The notes under the pieces were generated by a model. That model had not been told where the DNA came from, searched no databases, and was given only the letters and a program-made list of their open reading frames with translations. A DNA stretch of 64,000 nt from Planctomycetaceae bacterium (lineage in GTDB: Bacteria > Planctomycetota > Planctomycetia > Pirellulales > Pirellulaceae), in NCBI GenBank assembly GCA_016794985.1, contig JAEUIQ010000046.1, positions 1 through 64,000 on the forward strand, written 5' to 3'. Numbering within the stretch: position 1 is the stretch's first letter; each line of letters opens with the position of its first letter. Of the stretch, positions 48,739 to 57,608 are shown one piece after another. The translations under genes were made by a program, and so were the position numbers.

Positions 48739-49057
48739 TTACTGTCGTAAGCCACTGATTTTCAGCGGTTTACGTTAAACGTCTGCCAGGCCCACCTAGG
48801 TCATTCGAGCCTTGCCGATCCAAGCCAACCGGCTGAACAATTTCGCCGAGCCAAAACCAGGTTCTCATCACTAGGTCACCAGCAGTAGGTGGCCAGTACT
48901 CGGTCTCCTGTACTGCGTTCCCGACTCTATGTCCAACCGAAATCGATCCCACACCATGCGTTCGGTCGCCTGGCGACGGGGGCACCCTATCGCCGGAACT
49001 CGGCGGGGTGACCTAATCAAGGGTCGCAATCCTAGCAAGGCATTGTCCGCAAGGCAA
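48739..49057 (-). ncRNA. Possible structured leader or small RNA upstream of tRNA-Lys
   Basis: This stretch of about 320 bases has no convincing gene but contains stems. A two-part hairpin has outer arms CACCC (48983-48987) and GGGTG (49006-49010) and inner arms CGCCG (48991-48995) and CGGCG (49001-49005). A second is GTCGC/GCGAC (48965-48977). A promoter candidate on minus lies just upstream: TTGCCT (49057-49052), 17 bases, TAGGAT (49034-49029). A transcript from there would run through the stems into tRNA-Lys. It could be an independent RNA, a long leader or nothing functional; I match it to no known family. Confidence 0.3.
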
Positions 49058-49272
49058 GGGGCGCGTTAACGAGACGCGGCAAACAAGCGACCGAGACATG
49101 ACCAAAATCTGCGACTGGCTAACCTTGAACCGTCATTCCTACGACTTCGAACCGCCACGGGAACTGGGGGATGTTGAGGCGATCTGCAGAAGGAATTGCC
49201 GGAGGCGAATGGCGTGCGCTCCATCGAATCTAAAGCCGAAAGGTTCGGTACAGGAACGAGTCCTCCAAGCCT
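49058..49272. other. Non-coding tail of the intergenic region
   Basis: Between the leader region and the small membrane protein gene I see no gene. A hairpin CCAAGC-CTTCA-GCTTGG (49265-49281) overlaps the stop codon of the minus-strand membrane protein gene and could end its transcript, though no T run follows. Confidence 0.4.
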
Positions 49273-49731
49273 TCAGCTTGGAACATCAAACATAATTCGG
49301 AAAATTTCCTCGGGCATGGCGAAGAAAATGATGGACAGCACCACAACTACGAAAAAAGCCGCTATCGGCGATAGAATTGCCGATGCAATCATGGATATCA
49401 ACCAGTTTTGCTTCTGCTTTCGTGAATCAAGGACCTGAGCGGTGGTTAAGTTAAACACTCCGATAAGCGAGCCAACAATTAATCCAACCAGGAATCCCAA
49501 GCCAAGGAAAAGCATGTTTCCAAACAGAGTCAAGTCAACCGATTTTCCGGCATACATTCCCCCTGCCGCGAAGTTGGGCCACCAAATCGAAATTGCTGCA
49601 GAAGTCGCACCTATGGCAACTATCGCAAGGAATCTCGTAGTTGGAGAATCCGCCCTTGAGTGAATCAATTCCTCGACAGAAACGGGCGGCAACAAAGCAA
49701 CTGAATCCGGGATTTGGTATGGATTAGCCAT
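49273..49731 (-). CDS. Small NPYxxP membrane protein
   Basis: 152 residues. The N-terminus carries an ANPYQIP motif (residues 2-8), a short lead common on planctomycete membrane proteins of unknown role. Three to four hydrophobic segments follow (about 33-50, 70-95, 112-145), with a basic loop (LDSRKQKQNW) between the last two. I know no function for the family. Directly upstream lies a palindromic repeat (49769-49845) that is also found upstream of another NPYxxP gene at 52.3-52.7 kb. The start ATG at 49731 lacks a clear ribosome site. Confidence 0.65.
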   Translation of the reverse strand: MANPYQIPDSVALLPPVSVEELIHSRADSPTTRFLAIVAIGATSAAISIWWPNFAAGGMYAGKSVDLTLFGNMLFLGLGFLVGLIVGSLIGVFNLTTAQVLDSRKQKQNWLISMIASAILSPIAAFFVVVVLSIIFFAMPEEIFRIMFDVPS

Positions 49732-49768
49732 TTTGTTTGAGCCAGATAACTTATTGCTATCGAATCGG

Positions 49769-49845
49769 CGGCAGCTGAGACGGGATTACTAGGGGCATTT
49801 GGTTCATTGGCAATCGTTTAGATTGATTGTTGAACTTGGCCGACG
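49769..49845 (-). repeat. Diverged palindromic repeat, copy B
   Basis: The left part reads CGGCAGCTGAGACGGGAT and the right end GTTGAACTTGGCCGACG (49829-49845). The same two blocks, in the same order and about the same distance apart, occur at 52768-52848. Both copies sit just upstream of minus-strand genes for NPYxxP membrane proteins. The ends resemble the inverted core sites of integron attC elements (GTTRRRY type), but the match is loose. Confidence 0.5.
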
Positions 49846-51322
49846 GAGGGGGAAGCCGCGAATCGTGCTAGAGGCCTACCGCCTTACCCGGCAGCGGCTT
49901 GTGCAGATTCGAATCACTTCGCTCCGCAGCTGACCGCAATTTTAACAAGGTATGGATGGCGATTGCAACAAGAACTTGAGTTGGAAGACGGTGGTCTTTC
50001 TCTGTTGCACGGGAGTTTGCGATGCGATCGATTGGAGATATTCACGAGTAAAGCGTAGCGCGATCATCGCGGGCCTAAGGAATTTCCCAGCGATAGGGCC
50101 CCACAGGCAGGCCGCCACTGAGCTTGCTCGGTGGAGCAAGGATTCATCACTAAAGGCAACGACACCACAGCTAGAGTTTTAGGCCGTAAGACCGACTCGG
50201 CTTCAGACATGCCTGCAAATAGGCCGATCGTGTTTCATCTTGGGTACAGATTAGTTCGAACCTGCGATCATAAACCATTGCGGTCTCGGTCGAGTTGTTC
50301 TGCGAAACAAGCTTGTCCCTCGACGCTTCCCTCGCGGTCGGTGTTGAGTTCGCTTTAGTGTTGAATCCTTAGCTCAACCGAGGCGAGCTCGGTTGGGGCC
50401 CACTCGCCGCTGAGTCCTACAGTTGTAGAGGAACATCTGCTTAGCAAACGGTCCCGATCACTCGAAGTGGAAATCCTCTGCTTGGGGCTCCGAGCCAAGA
50501 TGCGGATCTGATCGTTGTCACCCTCCCTAACGGGACGGCGAGGGACTCAACGGCGTCGTTGGAAGAGTTGTGGATGTTGGACCCGTTCGGTTGGTTCCAT
50601 TGGTTAGCATCAGGTCATGCTACGCAGGTACCGTTCAAACCATTCTCCGAAGTACGATGTGCGGCGTGTGCACCCTGATGCGGCGACGTCGTGATGCACT
50701 GTTTGGGATAAAGGCCCGAATGGACCGGCACAACCCTGGCCGGTTTGCGCAAGGCACCGGTGTGAACGTAATGTCCGTAGCAAACTGGCCTGGCAGGCCG
50801 ACACAATGGCCAAAGTATTTGCTTCGCGGCATTGCCGATGCGAGTGACCGCGATTTCAAAACATCCCATTCACTTGGCACTGGGCAATCACTCCTTTGCG
50901 TATCTGGACTGCGGATAAGAAATGCACCAATGAAGAACTCGACAACGACGATGAAACAAGATTCATGGCAGCAGAAACCTGAACTTCAAAAACGCCGTCG
51001 AGTATCGCGTCAGGCGGAGCTACAGACTACGTCCGAAAATCAGTCCGTTCATTGCCAGCGAAGCAGTCAACCGAATTCAAATCTCCGTACCAATCAACCG
51101 TTCGAGGCTAGACAAATACAAAATGGAAGCAACGAACAACAAGCGTTCCGCGTCTTGAACGTGCTTGAGAGTCCAGAGCAATTCCGATACCAGAATTAAA
51201 AAACCGTTGTCAAGAAGGTTAGAGATAATGCTCTGAGGCGAATGGCTTCGGGCTTCTTGGACAATGGCCTTGACCTTCGGCTCCGCTCCTCCCGTCGCTC
51301 CGTGAAGTCAAAGCCTAATTTC
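49846..51322. other. Gene-poor stretch of about 1.5 kb
   Basis: No frame here looks like a protein. The longest, 209 codons on plus at 50570-51199, is rich in Arg, Gln, Ser and Cys without any domain pattern. One clean hairpin is CAACCGAG-GCGAG-CTCGGTTG (50375-50395), without a T run. Nothing resembles a transposase or tRNA. It could be decayed accessory DNA or non-coding cassettes. Confidence 0.5.
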
Positions 51323-51739
51323 TTATCCGACGTTCTGCTTGTTTGAGACATTAGGTTCGAGGAGATCCCAAAGGTTTCCGTACAGATCCTCGAAGACCGC
51401 GACGATTCCATACGACTCAGTTTTTGGCTTTCGAACAAACTTAACACCTCGATTAATCATCTGTTGATAGTCACGATGAAGATCATCTGTGTAAAGAAAT
51501 AGAAACACGCGACCGCCAGCTTGATTCCCGATGGCCGCACGCTGAGCCTCAGATGTAGCGCGTGCTAAGAGCAACATACAGCCAGAAGCATTGGGAGGTG
51601 CAACCAGAACCCAGCGTTTATCCTGATCAGGCACATAGGTGTCCTCGACAAGACTGAAGTTCAAAACCTTCGTGAAGAAATCAATCGCTTCATCATACTC
51701 TCGAACCAGTAACGCCACGTGTGCAAGCTGTTGCTTCAT
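51323..51739 (-). CDS. VOC-family (glyoxalase-fold) protein
   Basis: 138 residues from ATG 51739, which has AGGTGG just upstream; the open frame adds 15 residues. The fold is seen as LAHVALLVREYDEAIDFFTK at the start, KRWVLVAPPNASGCMLLLAR, then FLFLYTDDLHRDYQQM and AVFEDLYGNLWDLLEP at the end. The His of AHVALLV and the Glu of LLEP are at usual metal-ligand positions. Members include glyoxalases, dioxygenases and resistance proteins, so the substrate cannot be told. It stands alone in the gene-poor accessory part, with non-coding DNA on both sides, and has the look of a cassette-like gene. Confidence 0.83.
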   Translation of the reverse strand: MKQQLAHVALLVREYDEAIDFFTKVLNFSLVEDTYVPDQDKRWVLVAPPNASGCMLLLARATSEAQRAAIGNQAGGRVFLFLYTDDLHRDYQQMINRGVKFVRKPKTESYGIVAVFEDLYGNLWDLLEPNVSNKQNVG

Positions 51740-51784
51740 TTCCACCTGTCGTTTCAGTACTTGTCTTGAGGGGGAGTCGGACAA

Positions 51785-52288
51785 CGACCGCCATCAGGGA
51801 GTGACGGGAGTTGATTTTGCCTTCAGGAAACGCCGGCCGCCGCCACTCGCGGGCATCGGATTGCGTATGCATAGCATGCCGACTTACTTGTGGAGAACAA
51901 GTCCCTTGTACGAGACCGCGACCCTACGGAAAGCAATATACCAACTGTCTTTTCACAAAGGAACAAGCACGAGAGGGTCGCCACTGCGCCAGGCGTGACC
52001 GTCCATAGAAAAGAAGATCACGAAGGTATGCGACAACGCCGAGCTAGGCTTTGCCGCCGAACACTTCGACCGGGCGCCCGCCGAACCGCCAGTCATACGC
52101 CGGGCCGTAGGGACCGAAACAATGAACGCTGATGATACTATCATCACCTTTCATCGACAAAACCACCCACGAACTCCGAGTGTAACCTCTTCCCGGAATC
52201 GCCTAGTGCGGACCCGCATGCCGAATAGTGTGGAAACTGCGTCAGCAATGGTGGCGGCTATTGGATCTCCACTGCTTAGTCGGCAGTA
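51785..52288. other. Intergenic stretch without a supported gene
   Basis: About 500 bases between the VOC gene and the second NPYxxP gene. Short open frames on both strands are Arg- and Pro-rich and look like noise. I see no repeat copy, promoter or terminator that I would defend. Confidence 0.45.
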
Positions 52289-52732
52289 TCAATCGAGCCA
52301 CCATTCAACAACACCCCCCGGATCGAGGCGCAGTAACAGGAATAATCCCCCAGCGACCGCAATGTACGCAGCTGCGAAGAGGACCGCTTGGGCCAAACGA
52401 TTACGGACAAAACGCACTGGACAGAAAAAAGAGGAGACAAAGCATACTGGAGTGAGAACCGGCAAGCTAATCAACGCCAGCATCGAAAGTAGATAAGCAA
52501 AATCCATGATGCCACCAATGGATTTAGGGTCATCGAGCATGGGACGAGGCATATGTCCCAGGCACACGTACGCAATAAGCCAAGATGAGTAAAAACACAC
52601 AGTCGCGATCAATGGGTAGAAGTACGTTATAGACCACGCCAACACCTTCCGCCGTGAGATCGGCAATGAAGTATCATCTTCCGCTCGAGTAGAACCAGTT
52701 CTTGGAGCGAGATAGGGGTTGGTGTCCTCCAT
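52289..52732 (-). CDS. Small NPYxxP membrane protein
   Basis: 147 residues from ATG 52732, preceded by GAGGA. The N-terminus has TNPYLAP (residues 4-10), the same type of lead as the gene at 49.3-49.7 kb. Three to four hydrophobic segments follow (about 32-60, 75-98, 112-135), and the last part ends in an acidic tail (LDPGGVVEWWLD). The two proteins are not obviously homologous beyond the lead and the helix count. I know no function. Copy A of the palindromic repeat lies about 35 bases upstream of the start, so the arrangement repeat-then-gene is the same for both. Confidence 0.65.
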   Translation of the reverse strand: MEDTNPYLAPRTGSTRAEDDTSLPISRRKVLAWSITYFYPLIATVCFYSSWLIAYVCLGHMPRPMLDDPKSIGGIMDFAYLLSMLALISLPVLTPVCFVSSFFCPVRFVRNRLAQAVLFAAAYIAVAGGLFLLLRLDPGGVVEWWLD

Positions 52733-53126
52733 CAAATCCTCAGTTGGCGAACGTGTTGCAATCTAACTGGCAGCGAGTCGGGATGTTCTTGGCCCCGGCT
52801 TAGGGCAGACCTGTTGCCGGTTACATTAGGCGTTGAACTTGACCGACGTAGCTGGCTGCGCAACTTGTTGACGCATTTTTAAAGTGCTGGCGTTCGGCGC
52901 TTGTGTCGGCCTTTCAAGCCTCAGTGCACGATTTTAGAAGTTGTGACATGGCTTTGCAACAAAGTTCTTTGCTGCGAGAAGTATTTTCGGTTCGTCAGGG
53001 ACTGAGTGCGAAGGGCGATTGAAGATGTCTTTTTCAAAAGGACACTACGATCAACGACGCGATTATCGGAACGACGATCCGAGCAGTCGAATAGCGGGCG
53101 TGTGTGTACCACCTGCACGTTGGCAT
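52733..53126. other. Region with repeat copy A, otherwise no gene
   Basis: Nearly 400 bases between the CHAT protein stop and the NPYxxP gene. It holds repeat copy A (52768-52848). The rest, including a short run TTTTT near 52877, shows no gene or convincing terminator. Confidence 0.45.
52768..52848 (-). repeat. Diverged palindromic repeat, copy A
   Basis: It begins TGGCAGCGAGTCGGGAT and ends GTTGAACTTGACCGACG (52832-52848), 16 of 17 bases identical to the end of copy B. It is palindromic: CTAACTGGCAGCGAGTC (52763-52779) pairs with GACCTGTTGCCGGTTAC (52808-52824) at 12 of 17 positions. The layout recalls an attC site but could equally be a small mobile repeat. Confidence 0.5.
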
Positions 53127-56100
53127 TCATCGCCAATCCCCAGACAATACCCACGCGGCCCAATATCTGGGCGGAAGTCTATTGGGGTGGTCGCGATCGA
53201 TTAGTTCGTCTTCGCCACCGCGCAGCAATTCTGGGTTGGTCAAAATACTCAATTGTGCTCGGCGAAGGGCTTCGATTCGACTGGGGGCACGCTGGTTGGG
53301 GTCTCGGTGATACATGTTTCGGTAAAACTCGATCATCAATTGTGTAGTCAGCTTGTTGTCGACATCCCATAAACTTGCCACAGTGGTTCGGGCACCGGCG
53401 ATTTGAAACGCACGCTGCAAGCCCAATAGACCCTCACCGCCAGCGACCGGTCCAATTCCGGTACTACATGCGGACAACACTGCGCAGTCCACCGTTCGCA
53501 AATCCAGTTCCCCCAACTCTAGAGCTGTCAAGATTCCGTCATCCTGCTCCGGTTGCGGCTCGTTATTCGCGCCGGCCATAACGACCCCGGAGAGCACGCC
53601 CGGGTGGTAAGTCGTCGGTCGTCGGACAGTCGTTTCTGGCAACCGGACATTGGTTCGATCCGTGGGTGCCAACGCGGACCTCATGGATGCGGGAGCGAAG
53701 AAACCGTGGGTTGCCAGATGCAAGAACTGATGCTTCGGGGCAAGCTCACAAAAGGCGTCTTCTGTTGCTCCATCTTCGCGCAAAATTTTGACTTGAGCGT
53801 TGGGAAAAAAACGCTCGAACGAGTCGCGAATTGTCGCAACTTCGGTTTGAGTCTCCGTCAACGGTGCCCACTGTCGCGTTGCACCGACGGCCCGATTCCT
53901 GGCGGAGTCGCGACGGTCAGCAATCAATGGACTTTGTTCGATGGTCGCACCATAGTCCACATCTCCGACTAATAACAGCGATGCCGAATCGTGTTCAATC
54001 ATTCCATCCCGCGCGACCATTTCGGATAACTGCTGCGGGACTGGTAGGGTAACAAAAGCGAAATCTTCAATCAAATACGAGTTAGGCTTGCTGCCCGGCA
54101 ACGCGGCCCATGGAATAGTCGCGGTGGCACCTTCAGGCGAGAGCAGAATGGTTGTCACGCCCTCCAGTTCCGTGAGCAAGGGCTCCCACAATAGTTTACG
54201 CAATGCCAAACCAGGGTCCGCATCCCGGTCCATAGGTTGGCTCAAACCCCGGCGCCAGAGATCGACTTGCTCGTCAACTTCGTCGACCAATCCGAGTTCA
54301 ACCAACTTCACACTTCCGCTGGCTCTAGCGACAAATGCGCAATACGCGTGCTCAGACAACTTCACCCCATATTCATTGACAGTTTCCGTTCGACGTTTGT
54401 ATCGATAGATATCCACAATGACCGCATCAGCCGGTAACACTTTTGAGAGTTCGGTCGCTTGGATTCTGGCTATTTGCCGTGCCGCCCGATAATCGGCACT
54501 CGCGGCACTCAATTCTCGTTCCAGTTGATTCCGTTCAATGTCCAACGCCGCGATCGTTTGTTGCCAATCGTCCCATTTGCCAGGATCAAGTTGAGCGGCC
54601 AACGAGAGCGTGGCCAGTTGCGACGCGACCGTCCGCAATTGTTCCAATGTGGATTTGATCGAGGGGTCGTCGGTTTCTTGAGCCAGCCGCATCAAGCGTT
54701 GCCTGGTAAAGGTCGCTCCTTTCCAGGACATGGCCTGGTTCATGATTGGCTCGGGTGCAAAACCACCTTCAACGCCAATCGAGATTAACTCTGCCAAGAA
54801 AGTATACTCCTGTTGCAAGGCAAGCTGAGCACTTTCAGACTGGTCTAAAGCGTTTTGTTCGAGAAGTCGTGAAGACATTTCCATGGCTTCGGTTAAATGT
54901 TGGTAAGCATCGTTGTGCTTTTCGAGAGCCATCTGCACGGCTCCGAGACTGAACAAGCCTTCTGCAATGTTAAAATGGTCACGAGTGTATATCCGCCGCT
55001 TCATGGCTAGTGACTCGGCATACAGTGCCTCCGCATCTGCCATGCGACCAAGCGACTGTTGGACCAGAGCTAGATTGTGCACACGAGTTGCCACCTGCGA
55101 ATGATCGCTGGGATAGAGTCGGCGAACCATGGCCAAGGACTCAATCAGGTACGGTTCTGCTTCGGCTGGTCGACCTTGAGAAACACGCAGCATCGCCAGA
55201 TTATTGGAAACTTCGGCGGTACCTTCGTTGTCGCCGGCGGATAACCGTTGGTGCATGGCCAACGATTCTTGGTAAAGTTGATCCGCTTCTTCAGTTCGAT
55301 CAAGATGTTTCCGCACCAACCCCAAGCTGTTCAGGATTCTGGCGGTGTTGGGATGGTCGCCGGGAAACAGACGGCGGGACATGGCTAACGCTTCGTCGAG
55401 AAGCGACTCTGCGTCCTGGGTTCTTCCTTGGAAACTTCTCACCAACGCCAGCGAGTTCAATGTGGTGGCAATGCTAGGATGGTCCCCCGGATACAGTCGG
55501 CGGTACATCGCCAGTGATTCTTCGTAAAGTACTTCGGCTTCGGACAAGCGGCCCGAGTTACCTCGTGTAACTGCCAGGCCACCAATGCAAAGGGCAACTC
55601 GAGGATGGTCGCCCGCGAACAGCCTTCGGTACATCGCCAGCGATTCTTCGAACAGAACTTCGGCGTCGCTCAACCGACCAAGGTCCAATCGCACACTCGC
55701 CAATTCGTACAGACTGAACGCTACTTCCGAATGGTCCCCAGGGAACAAACGCCGCAGCATTGCCAACGCGTCGACTAATAAAGGCTCTGCTTCGGCCGAC
55801 CGACCAAGAGAGTTGCGCACCGACGCCAAGTTACTCAAACTGTATGCGACTTGAGGATGATCGCCCGGGACCATCCGCCGCAACATGGCCAACGATTCGG
55901 CATAGAGCGGCTCTGCTTCATTCAATCGACCGAGGGAGTCACGCACCAGTGCCAAGTTGTTTAGTATTGTCGCCACCTGCGGGTCATCGCCGGGTGACAA
56001 ACGCCGCTGCATTGCCAATGCTTCTACCAAGAGTGGTTCTGCGTCCTTGGCCCGCCCCAGAGACTCACGGACCGACGCCAAGTTGCTCAAGCACATCGCC

Positions 56101-57347
56101 ACGTAGTGAGAATCATCTCGAAACAGCCGACGCAGCATTGCCAAAGCTTCATCCAAGACTGGTTCCGCTTCCACAACACGTCCGAGTGACTTCCGAACAT
56201 GGGCCAGGTTGATCAAGCTAATCGCCCTGAGAGGGTGGTCGTCCGGCAAGATTCGTCGGTAATAGTTCGCAACTTCTTCAATCAAGGGTTCCGCCTCGGC
56301 CCCTCGACCTAGCGATTGAAGCACTATTGCCAAATTGCTCATGCTGGAGATCACGGAAGGATGAGATTGTCCCAAGAGTCGCAGTTGGATCTCCAAGGAT
56401 TCTCGAACCAATGCTTCCGTCTCGGGCGAAGGGCCCATTGCCAATCGACTCGCGAATTGATCCTGCACTGCATACGCCTGCTGTAGTTCAAGTTCCGCGG
56501 CTTTCGTAAGACCAAGTTCGAGTTTCGGTGCCGCATCAATCACAATTCGCTTGAGGTTCATGGGTGTCGTCGAGACGGTCATTGAGAAATTTCGGATCAA
56601 GACCGTGGGGTTTTCGAGGTACGCGATCAACGCCACTGACGGTGTCGGAGAAACAACTTTCCATAAGCCGCCGCAATACGAGACTCGCCAGTTTCCGGAC
56701 GGAAGAGGATGCTCTAGTTGGATCGACTGAATCTTTTGCGGAACATTCGAGTCACGCGTTTCTGGATCAGGAGTAGGAGTACCAAATAGCGTGATTTCCG
56801 ATCGAACCACTCCTTCAGTCCGCTTTTGCCGCAACACAACATAACTGTTCGGGGCCGCTTCCAAATCAAAGAGAATCTTTAGCTCGGATTTTTGCCCGTC
56901 GTCGGCCAGTACCGGAAACTGCAGATCCAATTCAATATCGATCCAGTCTTCACAACTCATCGGGCGAGACAGCTTGGCCCCGGCACCCAAGATTAGCTGG
57001 CCGGATTCCCAAACCACGGCTTCCGCCTTGCCTGCGATCGCGTAATTCGCGCGAGTGTCGATCGAAAAAGCATCGTCGAGCAGCCGCTCCAGTTTCGGTG
57101 GATTGGCATACGGTGCCTCGGGGCTGGGCGTTGGCAATCCCAGCGATTCCCATCGAATGCCTGGCGTGATTGCATCTTGATCTTGCGTTCGAGTGTTCGT
57201 GGACTCTTGGTCGAGTCGCCCCAAGCAAGTCGTTAGCGATGGCCCACCTGCTGTGATTAGAAGGAAGGCCGTCACCATCAAATTGCGGGACCATGATTGA
57301 ATGAATCGAATCAACCGATTGCCAGTTGGGAACTTGCTTGGACTCAT
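53127..57347 (-). CDS. TPR-CHAT protein (caspase-like), exported or anchored
   Basis: 1406 residues. A basic N-terminus and a hydrophobic segment at about 22-40 suggest export or anchoring. Residues to about 280 hold a beta-rich region. About 12 TPR units of 42 residues follow (about 300-800; consensus LAMxRRLxPGDHPxVAxxLxNLA), then a helical linker. The C-terminal CHAT domain (about 1085-1406) shows ATIPWAALPG, the catalytic His in FLHLATHGF (about 1214) and the Cys in AVLSACSTGIG (about 1294), so the caspase-like dyad is complete. CHAT proteases cut proteins in some defence and stress systems; TPR parts hold partners. The substrate is unknown. I chose ATG 57347 over a GTG two codons earlier. 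A perfect palindrome lies about 60 bases upstream. Confidence 0.88.
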   Translation of the reverse strand: MSPSKFPTGNRLIRFIQSWSRNLMVTAFLLITAGGPSLTTCLGRLDQESTNTRTQDQDAITPGIRWESLGLPTPSPEAPYANPPKLERLLDDAFSIDTRANYAIAGKAEAVVWESGQLILGAGAKLSRPMSCEDWIDIELDLQFPVLADDGQKSELKILFDLEAAPNSYVVLRQKRTEGVVRSEITLFGTPTPDPETRDSNVPQKIQSIQLEHPLPSGNWRVSYCGGLWKVVSPTPSVALIAYLENPTVLIRNFSMTVSTTPMNLKRIVIDAAPKLELGLTKAAELELQQAYAVQDQFASRLAMGPSPETEALVRESLEIQLRLLGQSHPSVISSMSNLAIVLQSLGRGAEAEPLIEEVANYYRRILPDDHPLRAISLINLAHVRKSLGRVVEAEPVLDEALAMLRRLFRDDSHYVAMCLSNLASVRESLGRAKDAEPLLVEALAMQRRLSPGDDPQVATILNNLALVRDSLGRLNEAEPLYAESLAMLRRMVPGDHPQVAYSLSNLASVRNSLGRSAEAEPLLVDALAMLRRLFPGDHSEVAFSLYELASVRLDLGRLSDAEVLFEESLAMYRRLFAGDHPRVALCIGGLAVTRGNSGRLSEAEVLYEESLAMYRRLYPGDHPSIATTLNSLALVRSFQGRTQDAESLLDEALAMSRRLFPGDHPNTARILNSLGLVRKHLDRTEEADQLYQESLAMHQRLSAGDNEGTAEVSNNLAMLRVSQGRPAEAEPYLIESLAMVRRLYPSDHSQVATRVHNLALVQQSLGRMADAEALYAESLAMKRRIYTRDHFNIAEGLFSLGAVQMALEKHNDAYQHLTEAMEMSSRLLEQNALDQSESAQLALQQEYTFLAELISIGVEGGFAPEPIMNQAMSWKGATFTRQRLMRLAQETDDPSIKSTLEQLRTVASQLATLSLAAQLDPGKWDDWQQTIAALDIERNQLERELSAASADYRAARQIARIQATELSKVLPADAVIVDIYRYKRRTETVNEYGVKLSEHAYCAFVARASGSVKLVELGLVDEVDEQVDLWRRGLSQPMDRDADPGLALRKLLWEPLLTELEGVTTILLSPEGATATIPWAALPGSKPNSYLIEDFAFVTLPVPQQLSEMVARDGMIEHDSASLLLVGDVDYGATIEQSPLIADRRDSARNRAVGATRQWAPLTETQTEVATIRDSFERFFPNAQVKILREDGATEDAFCELAPKHQFLHLATHGFFAPASMRSALAPTDRTNVRLPETTVRRPTTYHPGVLSGVVMAGANNEPQPEQDDGILTALELGELDLRTVDCAVLSACSTGIGPVAGGEGLLGLQRAFQIAGARTTVASLWDVDNKLTTQLMIEFYRNMYHRDPNQRAPSRIEALRRAQLSILTNPELLRGGEDELIDRDHPNRLPPRYWAAWVLSGDWR

Positions 57348-57404
57348 TGCCACTTTTCCTTAGTCAGTTCGAATCATGCTGATTCCAGGAGCGGAACGCC
57401 AACC

Positions 57405-57420
57405 GGCACCAATTGGTGCC
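57405..57420. promoter_or_regulatory. Perfect palindrome upstream of the CHAT gene, operator candidate
   Basis: GGCACCAATTGGTGCC is a perfect 16-base palindrome, 58-73 bases before the CHAT start codon, flanked by AACC on both sides in the same orientation. It fits a dimeric repressor site. No regulator gene is adjacent. Confidence 0.4.
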
Positions 57421-57608
57421 AACCGTGCGTCGCTGATTGGTGGCCGACGTTCGTGACGTGGTGTGACCCGCGGTTGAAGTCTTGCGACCTGCCTGGAAAC
57501 GGGCAGAGCCTCAACCTTGTTCCGGGTGTGTTGGTGGACATGTCGGAGCGTGCGCACGCAACGGCTTGCCGCGATGCCGAATTTCAAGTGGGTAGGCCAC
57601 CGGCGATG

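Noticed and set aside
48770..48985. 71-codon frame on minus upstream of tRNA-Lys
   Set aside because: It lies inside the stem-rich stretch, has no ribosome site and no domain pattern; structure explains the region better. A faint feeling of having seen similar text in other planctomycete hypotheticals is not evidence.
50570..51199. 209-codon frame on plus in the gene-poor part
   Set aside because: Arg/Gln/Ser-rich with scattered Cys and no recognisable segment; minus frames in the same place look equally random.
52921..53163. 80-codon frame on minus at the end of the CHAT gene
   Set aside because: It overlaps the CHAT C-terminus in another frame and has no features.
54890..56480. Regular 126-base periodicity taken as a CRISPR or satellite
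   Set aside because: It is the coding pattern of 42-residue TPR units in the CHAT protein; the same applies to about 2880-4310 in the kinase gene.
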